A stretch of 64,000 nucleotides of DNA, taken from the NCBI RefSeq assembly GCF_018882095.1, contig NZ_JACVPD010000001.1, positions 434,001-498,000 on the forward strand, in the 5' to 3' direction. Both the position numbers and the translations under genes were made by a program. Below the pieces are notes generated by a model, which ran no database searches, was not told the origin of the DNA, and saw nothing but the letters and a program-made list of their open reading frames with translations. Positions 17,457-26,583 of the stretch are shown here, one piece after another (position 1 is the stretch's first letter; the number at the start of each line of letters is the position of its first letter). The stretch is from Polynucleobacter sp. CS-Odin-A6 (lineage in GTDB: Bacteria; Pseudomonadota; Gammaproteobacteria; Burkholderiales; Burkholderiaceae).

Positions 17457-17511
17457 CCAGCAGTAAAGTATTTTTTTCACAATAAGCATTGTTGTTAAAA
17501 GGGAGAGCAAG

Positions 17512-18282
17512 ATGGCAACCGGAGCAATTACAGAATATATAGATGTTGCGCAATTGGTTCTATACGCATTTTGGGTATTTTTTGCAGGTCTCGTGTATTA
17601 CCTGACTATTGAAAGCAAGCGCGAAGGTTTTCCGCTCGAGTATGACGTTCGCGGCGAGACGCGACGAGCGGATGGAATCGCTGGCATGCCGGCGCCAAAG
17701 ACTTTTCATACGGAGTATTTTGGTGATGTGACCGTGCCAAAGAATGAGCCTCTCGAAAAAGTGGCCGCACGACCTTCAAGTTACTTAAACGGCGCACCTT
17801 TAGTGCCAACCGGCAATCCTATGTTGGACGGGGTCGGGCCTGGTGCATTTACGATGCGTGCAGATATTCCTGATATGACATCAGAAGGTCAAAAACGCAT
17901 TCTGCCAGGGCGTTTACTCGGTCAATTTAGTGTTGCCAAGCAAGATCGAGATCCGATTGGCATGGAAGTCATGGGTGATGATGGTGTGATCGCCGGTACC
18001 GTGAAAGAGCTCTGGATTGATCAGGCTGAAGTGGTCATTCGCTATTTCGAAATTGAAACCTTGCCTGAGTTTGGCGGTAGAAGAGTCTTGCTACCAATGA
18101 ACTTTTCTCGAGTCCGTCGCGATTACATTAAGGTCGAATCGATTCTAGGTAATCAATTTGCCTTGGTACCAGGCTTAAAGAGTCAGGATCAAATCACCTT
18201 GTTAGAAGAAGAGAAGATCATGGCTTACTTTGGCGGTGGCACTCTGTATGCAACCCCTGAGCGTCAAGAACCTCTTATTTAA
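17512..18282 (+). CDS. puhA: Photosynthetic reaction centre H subunit
   Basis: 256 residues, normal length. A single N-terminal membrane helix (about 12-32) is followed by YYLTIESKREGFPLEYD and a cytoplasmic PRC-barrel domain with the QB-site region (DPIGMEVMGDDGVIAGTVKELW). The H subunit caps L and M and guides proton uptake to QB. GGGAG upstream gives a good ribosome-binding site. It heads puhA-puhB-puhC. Confidence 0.97.
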   Translation: MATGAITEYIDVAQLVLYAFWVFFAGLVYYLTIESKREGFPLEYDVRGETRRADGIAGMPAPKTFHTEYFGDVTVPKNEPLEKVAARPSSYLNGAPLVPTGNPMLDGVGPGAFTMRADIPDMTSEGQKRILPGRLLGQFSVAKQDRDPIGMEVMGDDGVIAGTVKELWIDQAEVVIRYFEIETLPEFGGRRVLLPMNFSRVRRDYIKVESILGNQFALVPGLKSQDQITLLEEEKIMAYFGGGTLYATPERQEPLI

Positions 18283-18306
18283 ATTGTTTTAATGTGAAAG
18301 TATTTT

Positions 18307-18966
18307 GTGGATCAAAAACCTTATCAATCAGCAGAATATGAGTTCGAGGCAGCCTTAGGGTTGCCCGAACCATTACCTCCTGGCGAAACGATTCTTTGGC
18401 AAGGTGCTCCTGATTGGACTGCTATGGCTAAGCATGTATTTCGCCTGCAATGGCTCACACTCTATTTTGCAGTGATTGTAGTTATGCAAGTGTTTTCAGT
18501 AGCAGGAAGCGAAGGTGGATTAGCAGAGGGTTGGAGTAGCATTGCTCTCGCCTTCTTCTTAGCCGCTATGGGTCTGCTGCTGGTAGGTCTTTTAGCCTAC
18601 TGGTCAGCAACTACCACCATGTACACCTTGACTAACCGTCGAATTGTGATGAGGGTGGGTATTGTTCTGACGGTTACCTTCAATCTTCCATATAAATCAC
18701 TCAAAAGTGCAGATCTGAAGTTGTATAAAGATGGCACTGGTGATATTCCGATGCAAATTGCTACTGAAGATAAGATTGCCTACTTTCATTTATGGCCTCA
18801 TGCACGTCCATGGCGTATGGCAAAACCAGAGCCGATGATGCGCTGCGTTCCAGAAGCGGAGCAAGTAGCCAAATTGCTCACAGAAGCCTGGCTGGCTTCA
18901 ACTAATCGAGGCAGGATGGAAACTCAAGAGATTCAAGTTGAGCAAGCGGGAGTACAAACGGCATGA
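18307..18966 (+). CDS. puhB: Photosynthetic complex assembly protein PuhB
   Basis: 219 residues with a GTG start 24 bases after puhA. It begins with LPEPLPPGETILWQGAPDW, followed by two or three membrane helices and a YTLTNRRIVMRVG segment typical of PuhB (a PH-like, bPH2-type module). PuhB is required for reaction-centre assembly. There is only a weak Shine-Dalgarno. Its TGA overlaps the puhC start (ATGA). Confidence 0.93.
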   Translation: MDQKPYQSAEYEFEAALGLPEPLPPGETILWQGAPDWTAMAKHVFRLQWLTLYFAVIVVMQVFSVAGSEGGLAEGWSSIALAFFLAAMGLLLVGLLAYWSATTTMYTLTNRRIVMRVGIVLTVTFNLPYKSLKSADLKLYKDGTGDIPMQIATEDKIAYFHLWPHARPWRMAKPEPMMRCVPEAEQVAKLLTEAWLASTNRGRMETQEIQVEQAGVQTA

Positions 18967-19427
18967 GCATTCCACAAAGCAAGGATTTTCTGTCGCCTGT
19001 GGCCAAGATACTGGCGGCCACCGGCATTGTCATTGTGGTGCTATTGGTATTTATTAATAGTCGTGACTTGACTCAAGTAAGAGAGCCAGATGCAGCCCCT
19101 ACTAAAGTATTGCAATTGCGCTTTGAGGATCGCCCTGACGGTTCGATTGCGGTAATTGATTACAAAACTGGACGAGAAATTGATGCTATTCAGGGTGAGG
19201 CAGGATTTGTGAGGGGGACCTTACGGGGTCTTGCGCAAGAGAGAAAGCGCAGGGGATTAGATAGCGGGCCACCATTTGAATTAATTTACCGAGCAGATGG
19301 CCGATTGACTCTGGCGGATACCGCTACTGGCCGTATGGTGGATTTAGAGTCTTTTGGTCCTACCAATGCATCAACCTTTTTTAAGTTATTTAATGCGTCA
19401 CAAGTAGTAGCAACAAGTAAATCATAA
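18963..19427 (+). CDS. puhC: Photosynthetic complex assembly protein PuhC
   Basis: 154 residues. One N-terminal membrane helix (about 15-33) is followed by a periplasmic domain with LQLRFEDRPDGSIAVIDYKTG and EAGFVRGTLRGLAQERKRRG, the PuhC family core. It supports RC-LH1 assembly. It is coupled to puhB by a 4-base overlap and followed by acsF after 20 bases. Confidence 0.93.
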   Translation: MSIPQSKDFLSPVAKILAATGIVIVVLLVFINSRDLTQVREPDAAPTKVLQLRFEDRPDGSIAVIDYKTGREIDAIQGEAGFVRGTLRGLAQERKRRGLDSGPPFELIYRADGRLTLADTATGRMVDLESFGPTNASTFFKLFNASQVVATSKS

Positions 19428-19447
19428 ATATTTTTTTGGAGTAGGAA

Positions 19448-20542
19448 ATGAATTTAGATAGCGCAGAAAGCATGTTGCAAAGTCAGATCCCTGCAAAGGG
19501 ATCAATTAATGAATCCACCAAGATGGCCTTAGAAGATGCGGTATTGAGCCCGCGCTTTTATACGACTAACTTCAAAGAAATGGATCGCATCAGTATTGAT
19601 GCCTTGCGTCCTGAGTGGGATGCATTGATGGCCGAGTATGAAGGCGACAATAATGCGGATCACTTCCAACGTCCTGCCGATATGGATAAGGATTACTCCA
19701 ATCTTCATCCCGCTTTGTATGATGAGTTTGTTGATTTTTTAATCAGCTCTATCACCTCTGAGTTCTCTGGGTGCATTTTGTATGCAGAGATTAAGCGTAA
19801 AGTGAGCAACCCAGATATGCGCCAGTTGTTTGGTTACATGGCAAGAGATGAAAGCCGACATGCTGGCTTTATTAACCAGTGGCTTAAGGACTTTAATATT
19901 GGTATTGATTTAGGTTTTTTAGCAAAAGCCAAGAAATACACTTACTTCAAGCCGAAGTTTATTTTTTACGCTACCTATCTCTCAGAGAAGATTGGTTATG
20001 CCCGTTACATCACTATTTTCCGGGAACTGGAGAATCGCCCTGAAACACGCTTTCATCCGATCTTCTTATGGTTTGAGCGCTGGTGCAATGACGAGTTTCG
20101 CCATGGTGAATCCTTCGCACTCATCATGCGCGCTAATCCAAAGTTACTCCAAGGGGCGAATAAGTTGTGGATTCGCTTCTTTATTCTTGCGGTATATGCC
20201 ACGATGTATGTTCGTGACCACACCCGTATTGAGCTCTATAAAGCGATGAAGATCTCTCCTACAGATTACGACAAGAAGGTGTTGTTTATCACGAACGAAA
20301 TTATTAAGCAGGTATTCCCAATCTCAGTGAATTTAGATGACCCCCGTTTCTATCAGTATCTTGAAGAAATGAGAGCGTTGTTTGAAACGATGGATGCGTA
20401 TAAAAAAGAGGGCGGCCTGATTAATAAAGTGAAGACTGCTGTTTTAGGCGCTCGTGCTGGCATTGTCTTTTTGAAGTTGTATTTCATGCCAGTTCAAGAC
20501 AATGCCTTGCCGGCCGATGTTCGTATGGTTCCTTCTTGGTAA
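19448..20542 (+). CDS. acsF: Aerobic Mg-protoporphyrin IX monomethyl ester cyclase
   Basis: 364 residues of the di-iron ferritin-like AcsF family, with ligands in SEFSGCILYAEIKRK, ARDESRHAGF and CNDEFRHGESFA. It uses O2 to form the fifth ring (protochlorophyllide), so bacteriochlorophyll synthesis here is oxygen-dependent, consistent with an aerobic phototroph. GGAGTAGG upstream is a good ribosome-binding site. It lies between puhC and puhE, a common arrangement. No anaerobic bchE is seen in the window. Confidence 0.97.
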   Translation: MNLDSAESMLQSQIPAKGSINESTKMALEDAVLSPRFYTTNFKEMDRISIDALRPEWDALMAEYEGDNNADHFQRPADMDKDYSNLHPALYDEFVDFLISSITSEFSGCILYAEIKRKVSNPDMRQLFGYMARDESRHAGFINQWLKDFNIGIDLGFLAKAKKYTYFKPKFIFYATYLSEKIGYARYITIFRELENRPETRFHPIFLWFERWCNDEFRHGESFALIMRANPKLLQGANKLWIRFFILAVYATMYVRDHTRIELYKAMKISPTDYDKKVLFITNEIIKQVFPISVNLDDPRFYQYLEEMRALFETMDAYKKEGGLINKVKTAVLGARAGIVFLKLYFMPVQDNALPADVRMVPSW

Positions 20543-20546
20543 TTCG

Positions 20547-21299
20547 ATGAGTATTGTTTGGCCTATCCTCTATTCCATATTTATATGGTGGTTTAGCACG
20601 GGAATTATTCTCTTGCTAAACCAGCGGGATCCTTCGACCTATAAAAATACCTTCTTTGTCAGTGGGATGGTTTTGGCTTTGGCTTTAGTCGGACTAAAAA
20701 CCAGCGCCAACGTCAGTACAGTAGCGGGTGCGTATTGTGGATTCACCTGTGCCATTTTGGTTTGGGGTTGGCAAGAAATTGGTTTCTTATTTGGTTATGT
20801 CACCGGCCCTCGTCGAGAGCCCTGTCCAGAAGGCTGTCGGGGTTGGCAAAAGATGTACTTTGCATTTAAGACGATCCAGCATCATGAGATCGCTTTAGTT
20901 ATCTTGGCGCTGGCTGTGACTGCGATGACCTGGGGAGGTTCAAACCAGACCGGTTTTTGGACCTTCATGATTCTCTGGCTCATGAGACAGAGCGCCAAGT
21001 TAAATATCTTCTTTGGTGTTTTAAATCTCAATGAGCGTTTCCTACCAAATCATCTGAAATATATCTTTACTTATTTCACCTGCAAACCGATGAATCCACT
21101 CCTGCCACTATCGGTGATCGGCGGTGTGCTCTGCGCCATACCGTTATGGCAAGCGGCATTTCATCCAAGTAGCAGTGATTTCATGGTTGCCTCTATGTCA
21201 TTGACTGGCGCTATTTTGTCCTTAGCGGTCTTAGAACATATTTTGATGGTGGTTCCTTTTTCTAGCGAAGGCTTGTGGAAATGGGGGATGCGATCATAA
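20547..21299 (+). CDS. puhE: Photosynthetic complex assembly protein PuhE (DUF3623)
   Basis: About 250 residues with seven or so membrane helices. It starts MSIVWPILYSIFIWW and contains the PuhE motifs GYVTGPRREPCPEGCRGW, TIQHHEIAL and LNIFFGVLNLNERFLP. The ATG at 20547 just after the acsF stop is chosen over a longer in-frame start inside acsF. PuhE modulates RC-LH1 production. Its 3' end overlaps the bchG start. Confidence 0.92.
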   Translation: MSIVWPILYSIFIWWFSTGIILLLNQRDPSTYKNTFFVSGMVLALALVGLKTSANVSTVAGAYCGFTCAILVWGWQEIGFLFGYVTGPRREPCPEGCRGWQKMYFAFKTIQHHEIALVILALAVTAMTWGGSNQTGFWTFMILWLMRQSAKLNIFFGVLNLNERFLPNHLKYIFTYFTCKPMNPLLPLSVIGGVLCAIPLWQAAFHPSSSDFMVASMSLTGAILSLAVLEHILMVVPFSSEGLWKWGMRS

Positions 21300-22198
21300 A
21301 CACGCTCACCATGCGCCGCCTTCCTGCGCCATCCGCCATTTTGGAATTGCTAAAACCCATTACTTGGTTTCCGCCAATGTGGGCTTTTGCCTGTGGCGTC
21401 ATTGCAACCGGAGTTTCCTTTGAGGGGCGCTGGCACTTATTAGTTGCTGGGGTGATTCTGGCTGGCCCAATGGTGTGCGCTGCTAGTCAGGCCGTGAATG
21501 ATTGGTTTGACCGCGAGGTAGATGCCATTAATGAACCACAGCGTCCCATTCCTTCTGGTCGGATGCCGGGAGCTTGGGGTTTATACGTTGCCTTTATTTG
21601 GACCGGCCTCTCACTTCTATTAGGTTGGTTCATTAGTCCTTGGGCATTTGCCGCAACACTGCTTGGACTTTTGCTAGCCTGGTTCTACAGCATGCCGCCA
21701 TTACGATTTAAGCAAAATGGTTGGTTGGGTAATGCGGCTTGCGGAATCTCTTATGAGGGATTGGCTTGGTTTACTGGCTCAGCGGTAATGATGGGAGACG
21801 TATTTCCTTCTACCCCATCTATTCTGCTCGCGATTTTGTATAGCATTGGTGCACACGGCATCATGACTTTGAATGATTTCAAGGCGATCGAAGGCGATCG
21901 TCAAATGGGTGTCCTCTCTTTACCAGTCCAGCTCGGCATTGCAGGTGCCGCTGAGAATGCTTGCTTAATGATGTTGGCTCCCCAGTTTGGAGTTTTTGGC
22001 CTCTTGTTGATCTGGGGTGCTTATTGGCAGGCTGGTGTGATTCTGTTGCTGATCGCAGGACAAATCATCATGATGCGTAATTTCCTGTTAGATCCTGTCA
22101 AACGTGCATTATTTCTGAGTGGGTTTGGGGTGCCATTATTTGTTGCTGGAATGATGGTGAGTGCATTTGCAGTGGCGGGACGTTTCTCGGTTAATTAA
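21281..22198 (+). CDS. bchG: Bacteriochlorophyll synthase (geranylgeranyltransferase)
   Basis: About 305 residues of the UbiA prenyltransferase family with eight to nine membrane helices. The first Asp-rich motif is NDWFDREVDAINEPQRPIPSG and the second is NDFKAIEGDRQMGV. It esterifies bacteriochlorophyllide a with geranylgeranyl diphosphate. The ATG at 21281 overlaps the end of puhE by 19 bases; a GTG at 21275 is possible. It is followed by the Bch2-like transporter and bchP, the standard order. Confidence 0.96.
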   Translation: MGDAIINTLTMRRLPAPSAILELLKPITWFPPMWAFACGVIATGVSFEGRWHLLVAGVILAGPMVCAASQAVNDWFDREVDAINEPQRPIPSGRMPGAWGLYVAFIWTGLSLLLGWFISPWAFAATLLGLLLAWFYSMPPLRFKQNGWLGNAACGISYEGLAWFTGSAVMMGDVFPSTPSILLAILYSIGAHGIMTLNDFKAIEGDRQMGVLSLPVQLGIAGAAENACLMMLAPQFGVFGLLLIWGAYWQAGVILLLIAGQIIMMRNFLLDPVKRALFLSGFGVPLFVAGMMVSAFAVAGRFSVN

Positions 22199-22209
22199 TT
22201 CATTTCACT

Positions 22210-23565
22210 ATGAGCACTTCTCAATCCACTTATCTCACTTGGCCCCAAATCGCTCGACTGGGTTTGGTCCAAGCGTCATTGGGATCGATTGTGGTGTTAA
22301 CTACCTCGCTATTAAATCGCGTGATGGTGGTGGAGTTGGCTCTGCCAGCGATTCTGCCTGGTGCGCTAGTGGCGATACATTATTTTATTCAGTTAATACG
22401 CCCACGGATGGGTTTTGGTTCCGATCAAACTCGTAGAGCTAGCCCTTGGATTCGTGGCGGTATCTTGGTATTAGCTAGTGGTGGCATATTGGCTGCCGCC
22501 TCAACGATTCTCTTAAGTAGCTCACTTGTTTTAGGTATTGCGCTGGCGACAGTTGCCTTTTTAATGATTGGTATTGGCGTGAGTTCTAGTGGCACTGCAC
22601 TGTTAGTGTTGCTGGCAAAACGTGTGGAGCCTAAAAAGAAGGCGGCAGCAGCTACCTGCGTTTGGCTCATGATGATCTTTGGTTTTGCTTTTACTGCCAG
22701 CGTCAGCGGAAAGTTTCTGACACCATTTTCATTTGAACGACTTTTAATGATTTCATCTACTGTCTCGGTGATTGCGGTGATCGTAACCTTCCTAGCAATT
22801 TGGGGGATGGAGTCTCCTATTTCAAATACTCAGCAGTCCCTGTCTAATGCAGATCAGGCAGAGCCAGAAGCGAGTCCGGTAAAAACAAGCTTTCGGGAAG
22901 CCTTTGCTGAGGTCTGGCAAGAGAGTAGAGTGCGTTCGTTTACGTGGTTTGTCTTTGTGTCCATGTTGGCTTATAGCTCGCAAGATTTGATCTTAGAGCC
23001 TTTTGCAGCGGTGGCTTTTCGGTTCTCACCCGCAGAAACAACTTCCTTATCAGGCTTGCAAAATGGTGGCGTACTCGTTGGCATGCTTGCCTTAGCCTTT
23101 ATTACGACTAAGGCTAAATCACAGACCTTAACGACCTTAAGTACTTGGACTATTGGCGGATGTCTTGCTTCAGCCTTAGCCATGATGGGGCTGGTTTTAT
23201 CCGGCCCTATTGATAACGTGCTTTTCTTTCAGGTAAGTGTTTTCTTATTAGGTATCTTTAATGGTGCATTTTCTATCGCTGCCATTGGATCGATGATGCA
23301 ATTTGCCAGTATGGGTAGTGCGCGGCGTGAGGGTGTGCGCATGGGTATTTGGGGCGCATCGCAAGCGATGGCTTTTGGTTTAGGTGGAATTATTGGAACT
23401 GGCTTGAGCGATATTGCAAGGATTGTTTTAGGTGATCCTGCTTCTGCGTACGCTTTTGTCTTTTTCTTAGAAGGTGTTTTATTTGTTGTGGCTGCCTACT
23501 TGTCTTATCAGACACGGACGCAAAAACAAACAAACAATATGTCGAATCATTTAGTGGGTGTGTAG
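22210..23565 (+). CDS. PucC-family membrane transporter between bchG and bchP (Bch2 type)
   Basis: 451 residues, about 12 membrane helices. It is a divergent member of the PucC/LhaA/Bch2 family (NRVMVVELALPAILPGALVAIHYF, DLILEPFAAVAF). The place between bchG and bchP is that of the Bch2/ORF428 subfamily. The function is unproven; pigment or isoprenoid handling during antenna assembly is likely from family and context. It is the third paralogue of this family in the window, with LhaA and PucC. Confidence 0.9.
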   Translation: MSTSQSTYLTWPQIARLGLVQASLGSIVVLTTSLLNRVMVVELALPAILPGALVAIHYFIQLIRPRMGFGSDQTRRASPWIRGGILVLASGGILAAASTILLSSSLVLGIALATVAFLMIGIGVSSSGTALLVLLAKRVEPKKKAAAATCVWLMMIFGFAFTASVSGKFLTPFSFERLLMISSTVSVIAVIVTFLAIWGMESPISNTQQSLSNADQAEPEASPVKTSFREAFAEVWQESRVRSFTWFVFVSMLAYSSQDLILEPFAAVAFRFSPAETTSLSGLQNGGVLVGMLALAFITTKAKSQTLTTLSTWTIGGCLASALAMMGLVLSGPIDNVLFFQVSVFLLGIFNGAFSIAAIGSMMQFASMGSARREGVRMGIWGASQAMAFGLGGIIGTGLSDIARIVLGDPASAYAFVFFLEGVLFVVAAYLSYQTRTQKQTNNMSNHLVGV

Positions 23566-23615
23566 CAAATCAATCAATTAACTGAATCAATTAACTGAGT
23601 ATGATGGAGATGAAA

Positions 23616-24821
23616 ATGAGTGCCCTAGAAACTTTTGATGTCGTTGTTGTTGGCGGTGGCCCTACTGGAGCTACAGCTGCAAGTGACCTTGCCAAAAAAG
23701 GTCGTAAAGTGCTCTTATTGGATCGCATGGGCCGTATCAAGCCTTGCGGTGGCGCAATCCCTCCCCGTTTAATTAAAGATTTTGAAATCCCGGATGAGCT
23801 TTTAGTAGCCAAGGCCAATTGCGCCAGAATGATTGCGCCGTCAGATAAGGCGGTAGATATGCATATTGAGGGTGGCTTTGTAGGGATGGTTGATCGCGAT
23901 AAGTTTGATGAATTTTTACGTGTCCGTGCTGCCAATGATGGCGCTGAAAGAAGAACCGGCGTCTTTGAAAAACTGAGCAGAGATGAGGATGGCGTCTCAG
24001 TAGTGCAATATGTCGTTCGCGGTGGCAAGCAAAGTGTGCCTGACGTAACCGTATCGGTCCGTGCTAAGGCAGTAATTGGTGCGGATGGTGCCAAATCCGG
24101 CGTGGGTCGTCAGGCTATTCCAGGAGCCAAGGATGTGGAATATGTCTTTGCCTATCACGAGATCGTGAAAGTCCCTGAAAATCCTCCCGCAGACTTTGAC
24201 GGTAGTCGTTGCGATGTGTTTTATCAAGGTGCTTTATCCCCAGATTTTTATGGCTGGATATTCCCGCACGGCACAACCATGAGTATTGGCACAGGTACAG
24301 CTGACAAAGGCTTTTCCTTGCGCGGTGCAGTTACTGCCCTTAAAAAACAGACCGGTCTTGAGAATGCTGAAATGCTGAGACATGAAGGCGCACCCCTGCC
24401 TATGAAGCCCTTAAAGAAATGGGATAACGGTAGAGATGTGGTGTTGGCTGGAGATGCTGCTGGCGTAGTAGCCCCGGCTTCCGGTGAAGGAATTTACTAC
24501 GGTATGTATGGCGGTCGTGTAGCTGCAGAAGCGGTAGAAGAGCTGCTCGTGACTGGTAATGGCAAAGTTTTAGCAAAAGCCCGTAAAAAATTCATGAAAG
24601 AACACGGCACTGTATTTTTGGTGCTCGGCATCATGCAGCGTTTTTGGTACAACAACGATAAACGTCGCGAACGTTTCGTCAAAATGTGTGAAGATAAAGA
24701 TGTCCAGCGTTTAACATTTGAATCGTATATGAATAAAAAGCTCGTTCGCCGTGACCCTATGGCACACGTGAAAATTTTCTTAAAAGATACTGCCCATTTA
24801 TTGGGTTTTGCAAAAGTTTAA
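23616..24821 (+). CDS. bchP: Geranylgeranyl reductase for bacteriochlorophyll
   Basis: About 400 residues of the flavoprotein geranylgeranyl-reductase family. It has an N-terminal FAD motif GGGPTGATAASDLAKKG, then PCGGAIPPR and a second FAD contact VLAGDAAGVVAPASGEGIYY. It reduces the geranylgeranyl tail to phytyl. Several ATGs occur in a row (23601, 23604, 23610, 23616); the last has GGAG 6 bases upstream and is preferred. bchG-bch2-bchP is the conserved module. Confidence 0.96.
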   Translation: MSALETFDVVVVGGGPTGATAASDLAKKGRKVLLLDRMGRIKPCGGAIPPRLIKDFEIPDELLVAKANCARMIAPSDKAVDMHIEGGFVGMVDRDKFDEFLRVRAANDGAERRTGVFEKLSRDEDGVSVVQYVVRGGKQSVPDVTVSVRAKAVIGADGAKSGVGRQAIPGAKDVEYVFAYHEIVKVPENPPADFDGSRCDVFYQGALSPDFYGWIFPHGTTMSIGTGTADKGFSLRGAVTALKKQTGLENAEMLRHEGAPLPMKPLKKWDNGRDVVLAGDAAGVVAPASGEGIYYGMYGGRVAAEAVEELLVTGNGKVLAKARKKFMKEHGTVFLVLGIMQRFWYNNDKRRERFVKMCEDKDVQRLTFESYMNKKLVRRDPMAHVKIFLKDTAHLLGFAKV

Positions 24822-24879
24822 GCAGTAGTCACTCGGCAGCAGAGTTTAATTAGTCCTAAAACTGAAGGGAAGTGGAATT

Positions 24880-25002
24880 ATGAAAGATAACAGCGCAACC
24901 ACCTTAAGAAATAAAACCGGAAAAATCTATGTGATTGGCATCATCGCATTTTCAGGTTTGATTATCGGAATTACCTTTATGAAATTCTTGTTTTCTTATT
25001 AA
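24880..25002 (+). CDS. 40-aa single-helix membrane protein downstream of bchP
   Basis: A 40-residue ORF (MKDNSATTLRNK, then one hydrophobic helix from about 16 to 38). AAGGGAAGTGG upstream can serve as a ribosome-binding site. It lies 58 bases after bchP in the same direction and its stop overlaps the convergent blc stop by 4 bases. No family is recognised. Position makes a small photosystem- or bchP-associated subunit possible, by inference only. Confidence 0.65.
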   Translation: MKDNSATTLRNKTGKIYVIGIIAFSGLIIGITFMKFLFSY

Positions 25003-25562
25003 TTTTGTGGTGTCAGGCTCAGCTGTTCGAGGCTGAAGCCATTGTTGTTCACTAGGCGATTGAGTAGGGCCTGATATTTTGCGGGCTCTACCGTCTTAGT
25101 GCGGGAGAGTATCCAGAGGTATTGTCTTCTGGGGTCGCTGACGGCGGCCAATTGATATTCGGGATCGATATCGATTACCCAATAGTCTCCCCAGACCATG
25201 GGCAGGAAGCCCAGCCAGGCTGGGGCAAAGCGGACTTCTAAGGTTGGGGAAGTGGAGTCACCAATCTGTCTTGCAGTACCCAATGCCTCGCCTTTTTCTC
25301 CATTCTCAAAGGTGCATCGATTAGTGACGCTCACATTGCCATCTTCTTTGATCTTATAAGTGGCATTCGTATCGGCGATACATTTTCTCTGAAACCAATT
25401 TGGAAATTTTGCAATCTCGTACCAAGTGCCTTGGTAGCGCGGCACATCGAGCGATGCAATCGTTTTGATGGGTGCAACTGGCTTTTGCTCGCCTTGCGCA
25501 ATTGCCGCATTGTGAATCAGGCTAAATGCGAGCAGGCCGATGATGGAGTAAATTGTTTTCAT
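24999..25562 (-). CDS. blc: Lipocalin Blc
   Basis: 187 residues from the ATG at 25562, which gives a clean signal peptide (MKTIYSIIGLLAFSL, cleavage near AIAQ). Lipocalin signature: VPRYQGTWYEIAKFPNWFQRKC near the mature N-terminus, later DPRRQYLWILSRT. Bacterial Blc lipocalins bind lysophospholipids or fatty acids at the envelope. No lipobox Cys is evident, so it is probably periplasmic. Such lipocalins often accompany photolyase/DUF3833-type stress genes, which also occur here at 49-55 kb. Confidence 0.9.
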   Translation of the reverse strand: MKTIYSIIGLLAFSLIHNAAIAQGEQKPVAPIKTIASLDVPRYQGTWYEIAKFPNWFQRKCIADTNATYKIKEDGNVSVTNRCTFENGEKGEALGTARQIGDSTSPTLEVRFAPAWLGFLPMVWGDYWVIDIDPEYQLAAVSDPRRQYLWILSRTKTVEPAKYQALLNRLVNNNGFSLEQLSLTPQN

Positions 25563-25591
25563 GGTATTTCCCGGGAAAAGAAGAGTGAAGT

Positions 25592-25948
25592 TTACGAAGA
25601 TTTTAGTTCTGTTAAGCACGGCTCGATCTGTTCTTGCGCTTCGCGTAATTGAATCAACACTGTACCCGCTTTATTGATCTTGAGTTGCCCAATTTTTGGA
25701 TCAAAGCGCATGATGATTTGATAAAAATCTTTCACTTCTAGTAAATTAACCTTGATCTCTTTACCTTCGTAGAGCATAAGCGCATCGAGGGAGCTCTTGG
25801 TAATCGCCACCTTAATGGGGCTACCGTTGAGAGAGCATGTCAGCGTCTTGGTCTGACTATCAATAGCATCTATTTTTGGAGTTTGTGAGTCACATCCCCA
25901 CAAAACCAAGGCCAACATGAGGCTAAGGAATGCACCTCTAGCGTTCAT
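25592..25948 (-). CDS. Small putative lipoprotein
   Basis: 118 residues from the ATG at 25948. The signal sequence MNARGAFLSLMLALVLWGC ends in a lipobox-like LWGC. The mature part is a small domain of about 95 residues with several beta-like segments and a second Cys pair. It lies 29 bases before blc, probably the same transcript. No function is recognised. Confidence 0.75.
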   Translation of the reverse strand: MNARGAFLSLMLALVLWGCDSQTPKIDAIDSQTKTLTCSLNGSPIKVAITKSSLDALMLYEGKEIKVNLLEVKDFYQIIMRFDPKIGQLKINKAGTVLIQLREAQEQIEPCLTELKSS

Positions 25949-25971
25949 GTAAGTTGACTTGTGAATAGCAC

Positions 25972-26556
25972 TCAAGATAGTTGGGCTAGAGGAGAAACTC
26001 CAATGAGATATTGGTGTAATCCGAATATGAAAACCACCCACAGAATTACGCCAGAAGCGACAGCAATCACCGTCGCTTTGGTGCTGATTTGAGCCTGCTC
26101 AGGCATATGAACAGGGCGTTTTCTGGCTGAACGAAAATCTAAGACAGCCCAGATCAAGAAGGCGCCAAACAGAATGAGATTAACTAAGGTGCCATTGGAA
26201 ATCAAATGCGCTAAGGCCCATACTTTAACGCCCAAAATCATTGGATGCTTCAGCTTGAGGCGAATCGCATTATTAGAAGGCGAGCTACCTGCCAGGAAAA
26301 TAAAGGCGACTAGGTTTAGTGCTAGGGCGATATAAATTAGGGCTACATTAGGCTCCCATAAAACCACCGTGTCTTGTCTTGCCTGACCATAGCCAATCAC
26401 CATGATGATGAATCCTACTAAGGAAACGATGGTGTATAAACCTTTCCATTTCACTTCGCCGATTCGATCAATCATATGATTACGCCATGACTCAGCAAAG
26501 ATGCGACAAGAGTGGCTAGCGAGAAAAATAATGAGACCAACTAGGAATAAAGCCAT
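25972..26556 (-). CDS. NnrU-family membrane protein
   Basis: 194 residues from the ATG at 26556, preceded by GGAG. Five or six membrane helices and the NnrU/isoprenylcysteine-methyltransferase-like features LASHSCRIF, WKGLYTIVSLVGF and LKHPMILGVKVWALAHL are present. NnrU-like proteins recur in photosynthesis and denitrification clusters, and the related zeta-carotene isomerase Z-ISO of plants belongs to the same family, so a carotenoid or tetrapyrrole role is conceivable. Assignment beyond the family is inference. Confidence 0.85.
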   Translation of the reverse strand: MALFLVGLIIFLASHSCRIFAESWRNHMIDRIGEVKWKGLYTIVSLVGFIIMVIGYGQARQDTVVLWEPNVALIYIALALNLVAFIFLAGSSPSNNAIRLKLKHPMILGVKVWALAHLISNGTLVNLILFGAFLIWAVLDFRSARKRPVHMPEQAQISTKATVIAVASGVILWVVFIFGLHQYLIGVSPLAQLS

Positions 26557-26583
26557 TGAATGCTCCAAGGGAAAAATAAGTTT

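Noticed and set aside
20502..20546. Longer PuhE start inside acsF
   Set aside because: The extra 15 residues are the acsF 3' end in another frame; MSIVWPILYS from 20547 fits the family and lies just after the acsF stop.
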